Translations under genes and position numbers: made by a program
In this document: positions 1 through 6,418 of the stretch, piece after piece
Position numbering within the stretch: position 1 is the first letter of the stretch
Layout: each line of letters begins with the position of its first letter
Assembly (NCBI GenBank): GCA_900771305.1
Contig: CAAGNL010000114.1
Coordinates: 1 to 7,883 of the forward strand
Source: Kiritimatiellia bacterium
GTDB taxonomy: Bacteria; Verrucomicrobiota; Kiritimatiellia; RFP12; UBA1067
Length of the DNA: 7,883 nt
Direction: 5' to 3'
Notes under the pieces: generated by a model
Databases searched by the model: none
What the model was told of the DNA's origin: nothing
Seen by the model: only the letters and a program-made list of their open reading frames with translations

Positions 1-9
1 ATTGTTCAT
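1..9 (-). CDS. Start of next early gene (partial, Mor position)
   Basis: Only the first three codons (ATG AAC AAT, M-N-N) lie in the window. The ATG overlaps the TGA of the GemA-like gene as ATGA, and a GGAGG (minus strand, 22-18) sits 8 bases upstream, so a translated, coupled gene very likely starts here. In phage Mu the gene after gemA is mor, the activator of middle/late transcription, so this is the obvious candidate from position alone. No protein sequence is available to test it. Confidence 0.55.
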
Positions 10-524
10 TTCCAGGTCCTCCCGTAGCTGTAGCGGATTGTCAGGCGGGCGCCCGTGGATGCCATCCGACGGCGGATCAGGCGGCGACGGTGCGTGTCCA
101 GGCTGTAGAAGACGCGCATGTAGGCGTCCTCCGGATAGTCCATCCACCAGTCGGAACGGTGCCTCGGCTCCGCCTCGACGCCGCTCTGCTTCAGGATCGC
201 GCGGGCGTAGGCAACACGGTCGCCCTCCTTCCCGGACAGCTCGAACACCTGCCGCGCGCAGTCGTCGATCATCGCGGCCAGCCTGCGCTCGTCTCCGATG
301 GCCATGCGGCTCGCGGCCTCGATGTCGCCGGCGTCGGCGTGGAGGCGCGTCATCACGGCCTCGAACCCCGTCGTCGCCGTCACCTCCGACAGGTGACGGG
401 CATGGGCCGTCTCCCACATCACCGCATGCCTGTATTCCTCCCTCGCGGACTTGTCGACAAGCCCGAGCTCCCTGCAGGCCGAATTGAACGCCGGCCAGAA
501 CGTCTTCATCTGCTTCGCTGTCAT
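6..524 (-). CDS. GemA-like (Mu gp16 / DUF1018-type) regulatory protein
   Basis: This 172-residue protein sits directly after the Gam gene, the place of gemA in Mu-type early operons. The N-terminal part (about residues 5-65) has the pattern expected of the gp16/DUF1018 family: a helical segment with RELGL at 18-22, a following YRHAV segment and a helix ending FEAVMTRLHAD. The middle is helical, and residues 126-153 are rich in Trp, Tyr and Arg (DWWMDYPEDAYMRVFY, then a cluster of Arg), suggesting nucleic-acid contact. In Mu, GemA affects host gene expression and DNA topology; its biochemistry is poorly defined. The start at 524 is chosen because GGAGG at 538-534 lies 9 bases upstream; a longer frame to 548 would place that site inside the gene. 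The stop overlaps the next start as ATGA. The family call rests on weak similarity plus position. Confidence 0.55.
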   Translation of the reverse strand: MTAKQMKTFWPAFNSACRELGLVDKSAREEYRHAVMWETAHARHLSEVTATTGFEAVMTRLHADAGDIEAASRMAIGDERRLAAMIDDCARQVFELSGKEGDRVAYARAILKQSGVEAEPRHRSDWWMDYPEDAYMRVFYSLDTHRRRLIRRRMASTGARLTIRYSYGRTWK

Positions 525-533
525 ATCATCAGT

Positions 534-538
534 CCTCC
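534..538 (-). promoter_or_regulatory. Ribosome binding site of the GemA-like gene
   Basis: The minus strand reads AAGGAGGACT with GGAGG 9 bases before the ATG at 524. It rules out the upstream in-frame ATG at 548 as the likely start. Confidence 0.75.
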
Positions 539-540
539 TT

Positions 541-585
541 GAAAACAACGCCGGCGGACGGCTGTCAGGATGTCCGCCCGCCGGC
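541..585 (-). terminator. Terminator-like or attenuator hairpin between gam and the GemA-like gene
   Basis: On the minus strand an arm at 585-572 (GCCGGCGGGCGGAC) can pair with an arm at 559-550 (GTCCGCCGGC), either as 7 perfect inner base pairs plus a mismatch and two more, or as 10 pairs with a small bulge. The loop is 12 bases. The 3' arm is followed by GTTGTTTTC, a T-rich tail interrupted by one G. The plus strand has no T tract after the stem, so the polarity is minus. It lies in the largest intergenic gap of the window (85 bases) and just before the GemA ribosome site. It could be a partial terminator setting the level of downstream genes, or only an mRNA-stability hairpin. Confidence 0.4.
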
Positions 586-609
586 TTCCCGTCACCGGAC
601 GGAAATCTT

Positions 610-1149
610 TCAGACCTGGTCCTCTGCCTTCGGCCTGACCCAGAACTCCTGTGGCTCCTGCTCGACGTTTAAACCACACGCCCGCAACAAGGCCTGCTCT
701 TCGGAGCGATCCTTGTCACGGAATACCGCAAGGACACCATCCTTGTCGACTTCAGGAGTCGCGCGGACATACTTGCGCATCTGTTCGTCGGCGAACCAAC
801 GCGCGGCGACGGACTTCCATGCGTCGCGGATCGTCTTGATGACGGTCGGCATGCCGATCTTAACCCCGAAGAACGCGAGTTTGGTCTCTCCTTGTTTCGT
901 GCCGGGCTTGCAGAGGTCGCTGGCATGTTCGAGGAAGAACGGCTCCGCCCTCTCAACGAGGTCGGACATTTCGTCCTTGGCAGATTTTATGGCAGGGCCG
1001 AACTTGTCGTCGAGGTCCTGGTGGCGCTTCTTCAACGCCGCCTCGTCCTTCCCGATCTGCACGTGCAGCCTTGCGATTCGGTCGATCGCATCCTCGAACT
1101 CCTCGCGGGTCTTGAATCCCTCTACTTTGCGTTTCTTGATGATGGCCAT
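610..1149 (-). CDS. gam: Mu Gam-like host-nuclease inhibitor
   Basis: At 179 residues this is almost the size of Mu Gam (174). Gam is a dimeric, Ku-like protein that binds the ends of linear double-stranded DNA and protects them from RecBCD-type exonucleases. Features seen: a basic N-terminus (MAIIKKRKVEGF), a long charged helical/coiled-coil region at about 14-75 (EEFEDAIDRIARL onward), a strand pair typical of the family around 86-104 (GETKLAFFGVKIGMPTV), and a C-terminal helical segment containing the DKDGVLAVFRDKDR region (135-148). The ATG at 1149 has an AGGAG-type ribosome site 10 bases upstream. It follows the B gene by 31 bases, as expected for the A-B-gam early order. By eye its base composition is less GC-rich than that of A and B. 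Confidence 0.88.
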   Translation of the reverse strand: MAIIKKRKVEGFKTREEFEDAIDRIARLHVQIGKDEAALKKRHQDLDDKFGPAIKSAKDEMSDLVERAEPFFLEHASDLCKPGTKQGETKLAFFGVKIGMPTVIKTIRDAWKSVAARWFADEQMRKYVRATPEVDKDGVLAVFRDKDRSEEQALLRACGLNVEQEPQEFWVRPKAEDQV

Positions 1150-1180
1150 TTGTGTCTTTCTCCTTTTTGTTGGTTTCTGT

Positions 1181-2275
1181 TCAGTAGTCGTTCCCGATCC
1201 TGGCGAGGCCGGCGTATCCGTCGGCGACGGCCTTGAAGTGCTCCCACGTCATCGTCTCCTTGGCGTCCCTCGCGAGGGCGTCCGCCTTGCGGAGGTACTT
1301 GACGTACATCCCGAGCCCGTAGCGCTTGAGGATGGTCTTGACGCCGTCGAAGAGCTCCCCGGCCGGCGCCGGCAGCGAGAACTCCCGCGCGAAGCGGTTC
1401 ACGTCCGTCTTCCGTGGCACGTCCGGCAGGACGAGCTTCACCAGGCCGCGCCGGCGGAGCTGGTCGAAGAGCAGCATGTTCCGCCCGCTCTCGAGGCCCG
1501 TCTCGGCGACCTTCGTGCCGCAGACCACGAGGCCGCAGCCCGTGCGGTCGTAGATCTCGCGGATGAACTCGACGATCTCCTTCGCCGCCAGGTCCGTCGT
1601 CGTCTCGAGGGCCAGGTGGAACTCGTCCACGATCAGCAGCATGCGGTCGTTGATCGACTTCATGATCCGCTCCTCGAGCTGCTCGCCGTGGGCCGTCTCC
1701 GAGAAGCACTTGCACGCCTGGGCGAGCTCGCGGACCAGCCTGCGCTTGTTCCACCTCACGCCCATGCGGACGTATTTCGTGGTGCCGTGGTTGTGGGTCC
1801 GCTGGAACTCCAGCAGAGCCGTCGTCTTTCCGGTCTGGCTCGACCCGTAGATGAACGCCGGCAGCCCGTCGTAGAGCGCCGACTCGCAGACCGCGAAGAC
1901 CTGCTCGGCCGTCCACGTCTTCACGAACCCGACCGACTTCTGCTTCGAACGCTCGTCCTCGATCTTCTTGAACTTCAGGATGGTCTGCACCATCTTGTCG
2001 TATCCCGCCGCGTAGTCCGCGTGGAAGAGGTGGAACACGGTCGTGCCGCTGATCCCCACCATCTGCCCGCAGCCGTCGTAGCTGAGCCCCTTCTCCTGCG
2101 CGAACTGGTAGAGCCAGTAGATCGCGTCGGCCCCGTCGTCGTCAACCTTGCCCTCTGCGATCAGTCGCTTCAGGCCGTCCTGGACGCTCGACGCCGGGTA
2201 TCCGATCCCCTTGTTGACCGGATAGTTCTCGCTCGCGGCCATCTCGGCCGCCGTCATCTCCTTCTGTTCTCCCAT
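1181..2275 (-). CDS. Mu B-like AAA+ target-selection ATPase
   Basis: This 364-residue protein fits Mu B, which forms ATP-dependent filaments on DNA, selects the transposition target and stimulates the A transposase. Seen directly: a helix-turn-helix-like segment at about 50-85 (LSYDGCGQMVGISGTTV), as in the N-terminal domain of Mu B; Walker A GSSQTGKT at 144-151; Walker B LLIVDE at 213-218, followed by FH; a sensor-1-like VVCGTK at 250-255; and an Arg-rich box DQLRRRG at 271-277 that could hold the arginine finger. The C-terminal 80 residues are helical and basic. Mu B is 312 residues, so this one carries extra length, mostly at the N-terminus. ATG at 2275 is chosen because AAAAGGAG lies 6 bases upstream. 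The same frame stays open far upstream, but that part is antisense-like, overlaps A and has no domain. It follows A by 44 bases. Confidence 0.9.
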   Translation of the reverse strand: MGEQKEMTAAEMAASENYPVNKGIGYPASSVQDGLKRLIAEGKVDDDGADAIYWLYQFAQEKGLSYDGCGQMVGISGTTVFHLFHADYAAGYDKMVQTILKFKKIEDERSKQKSVGFVKTWTAEQVFAVCESALYDGLPAFIYGSSQTGKTTALLEFQRTHNHGTTKYVRMGVRWNKRRLVRELAQACKCFSETAHGEQLEERIMKSINDRMLLIVDEFHLALETTTDLAAKEIVEFIREIYDRTGCGLVVCGTKVAETGLESGRNMLLFDQLRRRGLVKLVLPDVPRKTDVNRFAREFSLPAPAGELFDGVKTILKRYGLGMYVKYLRKADALARDAKETMTWEHFKAVADGYAGLARIGNDY

Positions 2276-2319
2276 CTTCTGCTCCTTTTGTGTTTGTGAA
2301 ACCGTCTTGTAAAGCCTCT

Positions 2320-4461
2320 TCAGGAACGCCGCATCCGCTTCAGGAACTCCGTCGGATCCGGCTCCTGCCCGAACTCTCCGCCGTCCACATCCGCCTCGTC
2401 CCTCGCCCCCGAGAGGTCCTCCAGGGACGCCGCGTCGACGTCGCCGAACACCGGCGCGCCGTCCGCAGCAACCGCCTCGGCGAACGCCCGCGCGTTCCCC
2501 CGCCGCCGCTCGACCTCCCGGGCGAGCCTCCCGCCCGCCGCCACGGCCGCCCGCCGCCGCTGCTCGCCGCGAACCAGGGAGAGGAACCCGAGGTTCGCGC
2601 CGTCCTCGCGCTGCCCGAACGCCGTCACGACGGTCAGCTTCGCGACGCCCATGAACACGCCGTCCGGACGCGAGACGAGCGCGTAGTCCGGGCGGATCGG
2701 ATTGACCCACACGTGCAGACGGTCGCCGTCCTCCAGCATCTGGGTCGTGCCGTCCGGGCGCGTCACGAGTCCGTCGTAGACGAGCCCCTTGCCAGTGAAG
2801 TGGTCCTCCGCCGTGAACTGCCGCCGCGCCACCGTCGCCTTCTGCGCGAGCTCCTCCCCGAGGATCCGCGTCGCCGTGAAGGCGTCGAAGCGCTTGAGCG
2901 TCCGCTGCGGGTCGAACGAGGCGAACGCCTCCGCCGGGCTCATGTCGATCCGACGGGACCTCGCCTGCATCCGAACCATGAACTGCTCCCGGAGCGCCGC
3001 GTCCCCGCCCGCGAAGTCCTCCGCCGCCCGGTCGAGCGGCAGCAGCGCCCCGCCCATCTCCACCACCTGCCTCACGAACCCGCACTCGAGCCAGTCCTTC
3101 AGATGGTGGTTCCGCCGCATGTTCATCGCCCGGATGGCCGCCTGCACCGCCTCCGCGAGCTGGTTGTAGGGAAGCGCGTGGGTGCGCGCGTTGGCGATGG
3201 CCTCCACGGCCGCCGGGCACTCCTTCGCGAGGACGTCCGCAGCGGCCCGGATGAGCGCCTTGTCCTCCCTCGTCCAGCCAACCGTGTCCTGCGGGGCCGC
3301 GTCCCAGTTCCGTCCGGACGGCGCGGGAAGGTGCTGCAGCTCGTTGTGGAGGAGGTTCCAGGCGCTTTCGAGCATCGCCTTGTGCGTCGGGCGGCCCCGC
3401 CCCCGCTCGCTGAAGAGCCCCTTCAGGAGCGGAGCTCCGCTCGTCGAGGACCTCACCACCGTGAGCCACGCCCCGCCGTCCGGCCTCGGCCCCAGGATCT
3501 CGTTGATGCGCCGCTCGTCCTCCTCCGAGAGACCGGCCGAGCCATGCTCCAGGAGCGCCGTCACGCCGTCACGGTCGATCCCGACGTTGCAGAGGATGTT
3601 CGCCCAGGCGTAGCGCGCCCAGAACGCCTGCAGAGAGCTCACCGTGCCGTCGGACCGCTCCTGCGCCGGAACGAGCGTGAAGTCGACCATGCACCCCGTC
3701 GTGACGTCCAGCACGCCGAGGCCAACCGGGCGACGCGGCTCCCGCTCCCCCGGATACCAGCAGAACGCGTCCAGCTTCACGTCGTCCATCGTGACGACGC
3801 TCATCGCGCGCAGCCCCACCCGCGTGTGGGGGATGACCGGGTTCGACGAGCGCATCGCGTGGACGCCCACCGCTGCGCCCGCCCAGACGTCCGGCTCCGG
3901 CGCGAGCATGGAGAGCGACGAATAGCTCCACCCGGCCGGCGCGCAGGCCGCCGCGCCCTCGTGGCTCGCCGTGTACGGGCACGCCGACGGCAGCAGCCGC
4001 TCGGGATGCTCCAGGAGCCAGATCCCGCGCCAGTCGGTGCCGTAGCCGGGGATCGTCTCGCCCGCGATGAGGTAGTCCCTCATCAGGTGCCGCCACGCCG
4101 AGAGGACCTTCCGCCGCTGGTGCTCGCCGCAGAGCTGCCGCCAGAAGGAGATGAACGCCGGCGGGAGCTTCGACCCGCCGCGCATCCCCCGCGCCCGCCG
4201 GACCGCCGCGCGCCCAACGATCGCCTCGACGCCGCACGCCGCGCCCGCGGCCTGCTTGCGGTAGACGGTCGAGCGGGAGACGGCCCCGACCGTCGCGCCG
4301 AACTCGCGCTGGATGATGACGAGCGCGGCCGACTTGTCCGACGCCGCGTCCATCCTCCGGAAGATCTCCTTCCAGGCGGAGCAGAGCGCGCGCTCGTCGT
4401 TCGTGAGCCGCGGCCAGAGCGGATCGAGCTCGGGGCGGAATGTGGTCTGCAGGGCGTTCAT
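2320..4461 (-). CDS. Mu A-like DDE transposase
   Basis: At 713 residues this is somewhat longer than Mu A (663). Mu A binds phage ends, forms the transpososome and catalyses strand nicking and transfer. Seen: an N-terminal helix-turn-helix-like segment at about 45-71 (VIIQREFGATVGAVSRSTVYR); an integrase-like core starting near 218 with VVTMDDVKLDAF (first acidic position D226 or D227), the strand LGVLDVTTGCMVDF at 248-261, then TALLEHGSAG (301-310), where the second catalytic Asp is expected but Glu305 is present, and KAMLESAWNLLHNEL at 361-375 with E365 as the third acid. A Mu-transposase C-terminal beta-barrel-like region follows at about 515-625, then a charged tail; in Mu A the C-terminal domain contacts B. 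The start at 4461 has AAGGA 8 bases upstream and lies 4 bases after the preceding stop. B follows, supporting the assignment. Confidence 0.9.
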   Translation of the reverse strand: MNALQTTFRPELDPLWPRLTNDERALCSAWKEIFRRMDAASDKSAALVIIQREFGATVGAVSRSTVYRKQAAGAACGVEAIVGRAAVRRARGMRGGSKLPPAFISFWRQLCGEHQRRKVLSAWRHLMRDYLIAGETIPGYGTDWRGIWLLEHPERLLPSACPYTASHEGAAACAPAGWSYSSLSMLAPEPDVWAGAAVGVHAMRSSNPVIPHTRVGLRAMSVVTMDDVKLDAFCWYPGEREPRRPVGLGVLDVTTGCMVDFTLVPAQERSDGTVSSLQAFWARYAWANILCNVGIDRDGVTALLEHGSAGLSEEDERRINEILGPRPDGGAWLTVVRSSTSGAPLLKGLFSERGRGRPTHKAMLESAWNLLHNELQHLPAPSGRNWDAAPQDTVGWTREDKALIRAAADVLAKECPAAVEAIANARTHALPYNQLAEAVQAAIRAMNMRRNHHLKDWLECGFVRQVVEMGGALLPLDRAAEDFAGGDAALREQFMVRMQARSRRIDMSPAEAFASFDPQRTLKRFDAFTATRILGEELAQKATVARRQFTAEDHFTGKGLVYDGLVTRPDGTTQMLEDGDRLHVWVNPIRPDYALVSRPDGVFMGVAKLTVVTAFGQREDGANLGFLSLVRGEQRRRAAVAAGGRLAREVERRRGNARAFAEAVAADGAPVFGDVDAASLEDLSGARDEADVDGGEFGQEPDPTEFLKRMRRS

Positions 4462-4465
4462 TGGT

Positions 4466-4642
4466 TCAGTCCTTCGATTTCCGTACGCTGCCGTTGATTG
4501 TCTGGATGAATCTCCTCGTGCGGTTCTTCAGCACGTAGACGAGCCGGTCGGCCTCCGCCTCCGTCATTCCCTCGCACTGGATGTGCACGATCTTCGTCCC
4601 CAGCCGGATGACCGTGCACAGCTTGACGCGTTCCCCCGCCAT
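4466..4642 (-). CDS. 58-residue protein of unknown function before transposase A
   Basis: A small basic protein with a possible beta-beta-alpha arrangement: strands at about 5-23 (VKLCTVIRLGTKIVHIQCEG), a helix at about 26-42 (TEAEADRLVYVLKNRTR), and a basic tail ending SVRKSKD. No family is recognised. The ATG shares its A with the TGA of the preceding gene (TGATG), and GGAGG at 4655-4651 lies 8 bases upstream, which argues strongly for real translation. It ends 4 bases before the transposase start. In Mu the small gene just before A is ner, a helix-turn-helix repressor; this protein holds that place but shows no helix-turn-helix. A small nucleic-acid-binding or regulatory role is possible but unproven. 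Confidence 0.75.
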   Translation of the reverse strand: MAGERVKLCTVIRLGTKIVHIQCEGMTEAEADRLVYVLKNRTRRFIQTINGSVRKSKD

Positions 4643-4902
4643 CACGAAAACCTCCTCTCGCGTTCGTACACATCCTCCGCACGGACGCCGTACACGAAAC
4701 GCCAATCCTTCCGTAAATCATTCGAACGCATCTTCCTTCCGGATGTGTTCTCAATCCACCGCCGCGCCTCCTCGCGCGTGTTGAACCACTTCCGCACACG
4801 CTTCTCGCCGTCGAAGATCACCGCACGGTAGCGCGTGCGAACAGCCCCGTTCGGGCGGCGGTCGTATCCGACCTCGACCCACTTGCCAGGATTCTTGCTC
4901 AT
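4642..4902 (-). CDS. Small AP2/integrase-arm-like DNA-binding candidate
   Basis: This 86-residue, strongly basic protein has a core at residues 24-52 (RYRAVIFDGEKRVRKWF, then NTREEARRWI) that follows the pattern of AP2-like and integrase arm-type DNA-binding domains: strands with a G-K/R turn, an aromatic-Phe end, then T-x-x-E-A and a helix. Those domains bind DNA through a three-stranded sheet. The N-terminus (SKNPGKWVEVGYDRR) could be the first strand; the C-terminal third is charged (KMRSNDLRKDW, then RAEDVYERERR). The ATG at 4902 overlaps the upstream TGA as TGATG, with GGTGG as a modest ribosome site, so translation is probably coupled. The frame is open further upstream but would overlap the methylase-like gene deeply. 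A DNA-binding role fits its place before A, but the family match was judged by eye. Confidence 0.75.
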   Translation of the reverse strand: MSKNPGKWVEVGYDRRPNGAVRTRYRAVIFDGEKRVRKWFNTREEARRWIENTSGRKMRSNDLRKDWRFVYGVRAEDVYERERRFS

Positions 4903-5579
4903 CACGCCACCTGCTTTCCGAGCTTGTATACCCTCATCGGGAAGCCATGCAGAAAATAGCCAGGCGTGAAGCGCGGACGGCTCAGCACCTGACGCGTGAG
5001 CGCGTTCTCGTGGCGGACCACGGCCGCGTAGCCGAGCAGGGACAGCTCCACGTAGCTCATGTCCAGCGCGCGCCGATCGATGTCGCCCGCGTCGATGAAG
5101 ATGTCCAGCTGATTGACACCGCGCTCGAGCAGGGCCTCCGCGCCGGCGATCAGCGTCACGGACGCGCCGCACGCGGGATCGTTGAGGAGAATCGCCCGCC
5201 CGGGTCTGTAGTCAAGGCCGGGCGTCGCGGTGACGCGCGCCATCACGTTCGCCACGTCGTTCGGCGTGAAGAACTGGCCGTTTCGCGTGTTGGCCGCGCC
5301 GATCGCCTCGTGCACCTTGCCCAGGAACTCCTCGCGCCGCTCATGGAGGGCGGCCACGACCTCCGCCATCGCGTGGGAGAACGGCTGGTGGTTGCCGTCG
5401 TACTTCGCGATGATCCGCGCGTACTCGTCCTCGATCTCCCGCTTCAAGTCCCCGGACGTGAACGGACTCTCGACCGAGAGCGCCGCCAGCCGGCAGAAGT
5501 CCGCGAACACGTCCAGCATCATCCACCTGCCCGTGTTCACGCCCTCAAGAAGACGCACGATCTCCTTCGAGTGGTCCAT
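4902..5579 (-). CDS. N6-adenine DNA methyltransferase-like protein lacking NPPY/F
   Basis: A 225-residue protein resembling the HsdM/N6-adenine methylase family. Seen: GQFFTP at 101-106, the hallmark before the SAM-binding fold; motif I as DPACGAS at 134-140 (usual form DPACGSG), which binds S-adenosylmethionine; an acidic stretch DIFIDAGDIDRRAL at 159-172 matching the ribose-binding region; and VVRHENALT at 187-195, where a G-D-x-L-like motif falls in relatives. The protein ends about 30 residues later with no NPPY/NPPF catalytic motif and no target-recognition domain. Residues 1-95 are helical, as in HsdM N-terminal domains. It may be an inactive SAM-binding mimic, an antirestriction protein, or a subunit needing a partner. 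The ATG at 5579 overlaps the upstream TGA (TGATG) and follows a G-rich ribosome site; the downstream gene overlaps in the same way. Confidence 0.8.
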   Translation of the reverse strand: MDHSKEIVRLLEGVNTGRWMMLDVFADFCRLAALSVESPFTSGDLKREIEDEYARIIAKYDGNHQPFSHAMAEVVAALHERREEFLGKVHEAIGAANTRNGQFFTPNDVANVMARVTATPGLDYRPGRAILLNDPACGASVTLIAGAEALLERGVNQLDIFIDAGDIDRRALDMSYVELSLLGYAAVVRHENALTRQVLSRPRFTPGYFLHGFPMRVYKLGKQVA

Positions 5580-5890
5580 CACATGCCCCCCTGTCCGTGG
5601 ACGAAGCGGAGATGCGCCGGCACGGTGCCGCGCCACTCGACCACGCAGGTGCCATCGTGACTGGTCTCGACCACGTAGACGACCGCCGCGCGGTCACGCG
5701 GCAAGGCCTCACCCTCGGCGACGCGCGCGGCGGACTCCCGCCGTCTCGCCTCGACGAATCTCTGGCACCACTTGACATGCCCGCCGTGGCCCCTGCTGTG
5801 CGTGTCCGCACAGCTGCTGCAGAGCCACGCCCGCTCACTGCGGTACGCCTCGATCGTCGCGCCGCACCTCCTGCAGATCCGCCCGGCCAT
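5579..5890 (-). CDS. Zinc-ribbon small protein
   Basis: A 103-residue protein with an N-terminal zinc ribbon: C6-x2-C9 and C24-x2-C27 separated by 14 residues, followed by a His-rich loop (H31, H35, H38) and C42. This would bind one zinc and could contact nucleic acid or protein. The C-terminal half holds a strand-rich segment (about 68-87, AAVVYVVETSHDGTCVVEWRG) and no known domain. The ATG at 5890 shares its A with the upstream TGA, and GGAGG at 5902-5898 lies 7 bases before it; its own stop overlaps the methylase-like start. The fixed pairing suggests the zinc-ribbon and methylase-like proteins are made together and may act together. Specific function unknown. Confidence 0.8.
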   Translation of the reverse strand: MAGRICRRCGATIEAYRSERAWLCSSCADTHSRGHGGHVKWCQRFVEARRRESAARVAEGEALPRDRAAVVYVVETSHDGTCVVEWRGTVPAHLRFVHGQGGM

Positions 5891-6393
5891 CACTTCGCCT
5901 CCTTCTCCGCCTTCCGGGATTTGCGTTCGCGGTGCGAGCACCGGCGGCGCTCGCGCAGGATCTGGAGCATGCCGCGGATCGCGGTCTGCTCGATGTCGAT
6001 GTTCTTATTGCCGCTGATGCTCATGAGCGCATCATCGCCCTCGGAGATCAACGCAGACTTCTCGACCTTGTCCACGTCGATCTCCCAGATCGTACGGACG
6101 CCGGCGTGCTCCCGGACGCCGATCAGGCGCACGTGTCGATCATCGGCATACCGGCGCAGCGAGACCCCGTGATCCTCAGCCAGGATGTCAAATATGCTGC
6201 GCCTGATGAACGCGCCGAGGATCCCGCGGACGGATCCAAGCCGCTCCGCGTAGACCTCCGCGCGCTCCATCTCATGAAGCTCGGCCGCATCCGACAGCGC
6301 CTCCTCCAGAATCTGGATGGCGTCCGCCATCGCCTTCTCCGCCGCCGCGTTCCGCGCGACCACTTCGCGAATCGTCATAATCTCATTTCCCAT
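5890..6393 (-). CDS. Unknown helical phage protein with basic tail
   Basis: A 167-residue protein not assigned to a family. Residues 8-52 form a long Ala/Glu-rich helix likely to be coiled coil (EVVARNAAAEKAMADAIQIL onward). Residues 60-115 look like a mixed alpha/beta domain (RYADDRHVRLIGVREHAGVR, TIWEIDVD). The last 20 residues are strongly basic (LRERRRCSHRERKSRKAEKE), suggesting nucleic-acid or membrane-surface binding. The start at 6393 is chosen because AAGGAGG (6405-6399) ends 5 bases upstream; ATGs further in are too far from it. It is the first gene of the TGATG-coupled run and starts 25 bases after the membrane-protein stop. A DNA-binding or oligomeric regulator is possible, but nothing specific is seen. 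Confidence 0.75.
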   Translation of the reverse strand: MGNEIMTIREVVARNAAAEKAMADAIQILEEALSDAAELHEMERAEVYAERLGSVRGILGAFIRRSIFDILAEDHGVSLRRYADDRHVRLIGVREHAGVRTIWEIDVDKVEKSALISEGDDALMSISGNKNIDIEQTAIRGMLQILRERRRCSHRERKSRKAEKEAK

Positions 6394-6418
6394 ATGCTCC
6401 TCCTTTTTCAGTATCGCT

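Noticed and set aside
539..2299. Long plus-strand open frame across gam and B
   Set aside because: It lies antisense to clearly recognised genes. Its translation is a low-complexity Arg/Leu/Val/Asp/Glu-rich string typical of GC-rich antisense frames, with no domain.
2276..2319. Possible promoter in the A-B gap (TTTACA-like box on the minus strand)
   Set aside because: No convincing -10 box at the right distance; the gap only supports a ribosome site within one operon.
2276..3469. Upstream extension of the B reading frame to about 3469
   Set aside because: It overlaps A in another frame and is low-complexity Gly/Arg/Ala. The B start at 2275 has its own ribosome site.
2290..4497. Very long plus-strand open frame opposite transposase A
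   Set aside because: Antisense shadow caused by GC-rich third positions of A; Arg/Pro/His-rich with no recognisable motif and no good ribosome site.
4912..4946. Imperfect inverted repeat (GCTTTCCGA / TCGGGAAGC) at the end of the methylase-like gene
   Set aside because: Short stem with a mismatch and a long loop, inside coding sequence; not distinguishable from chance in this composition.
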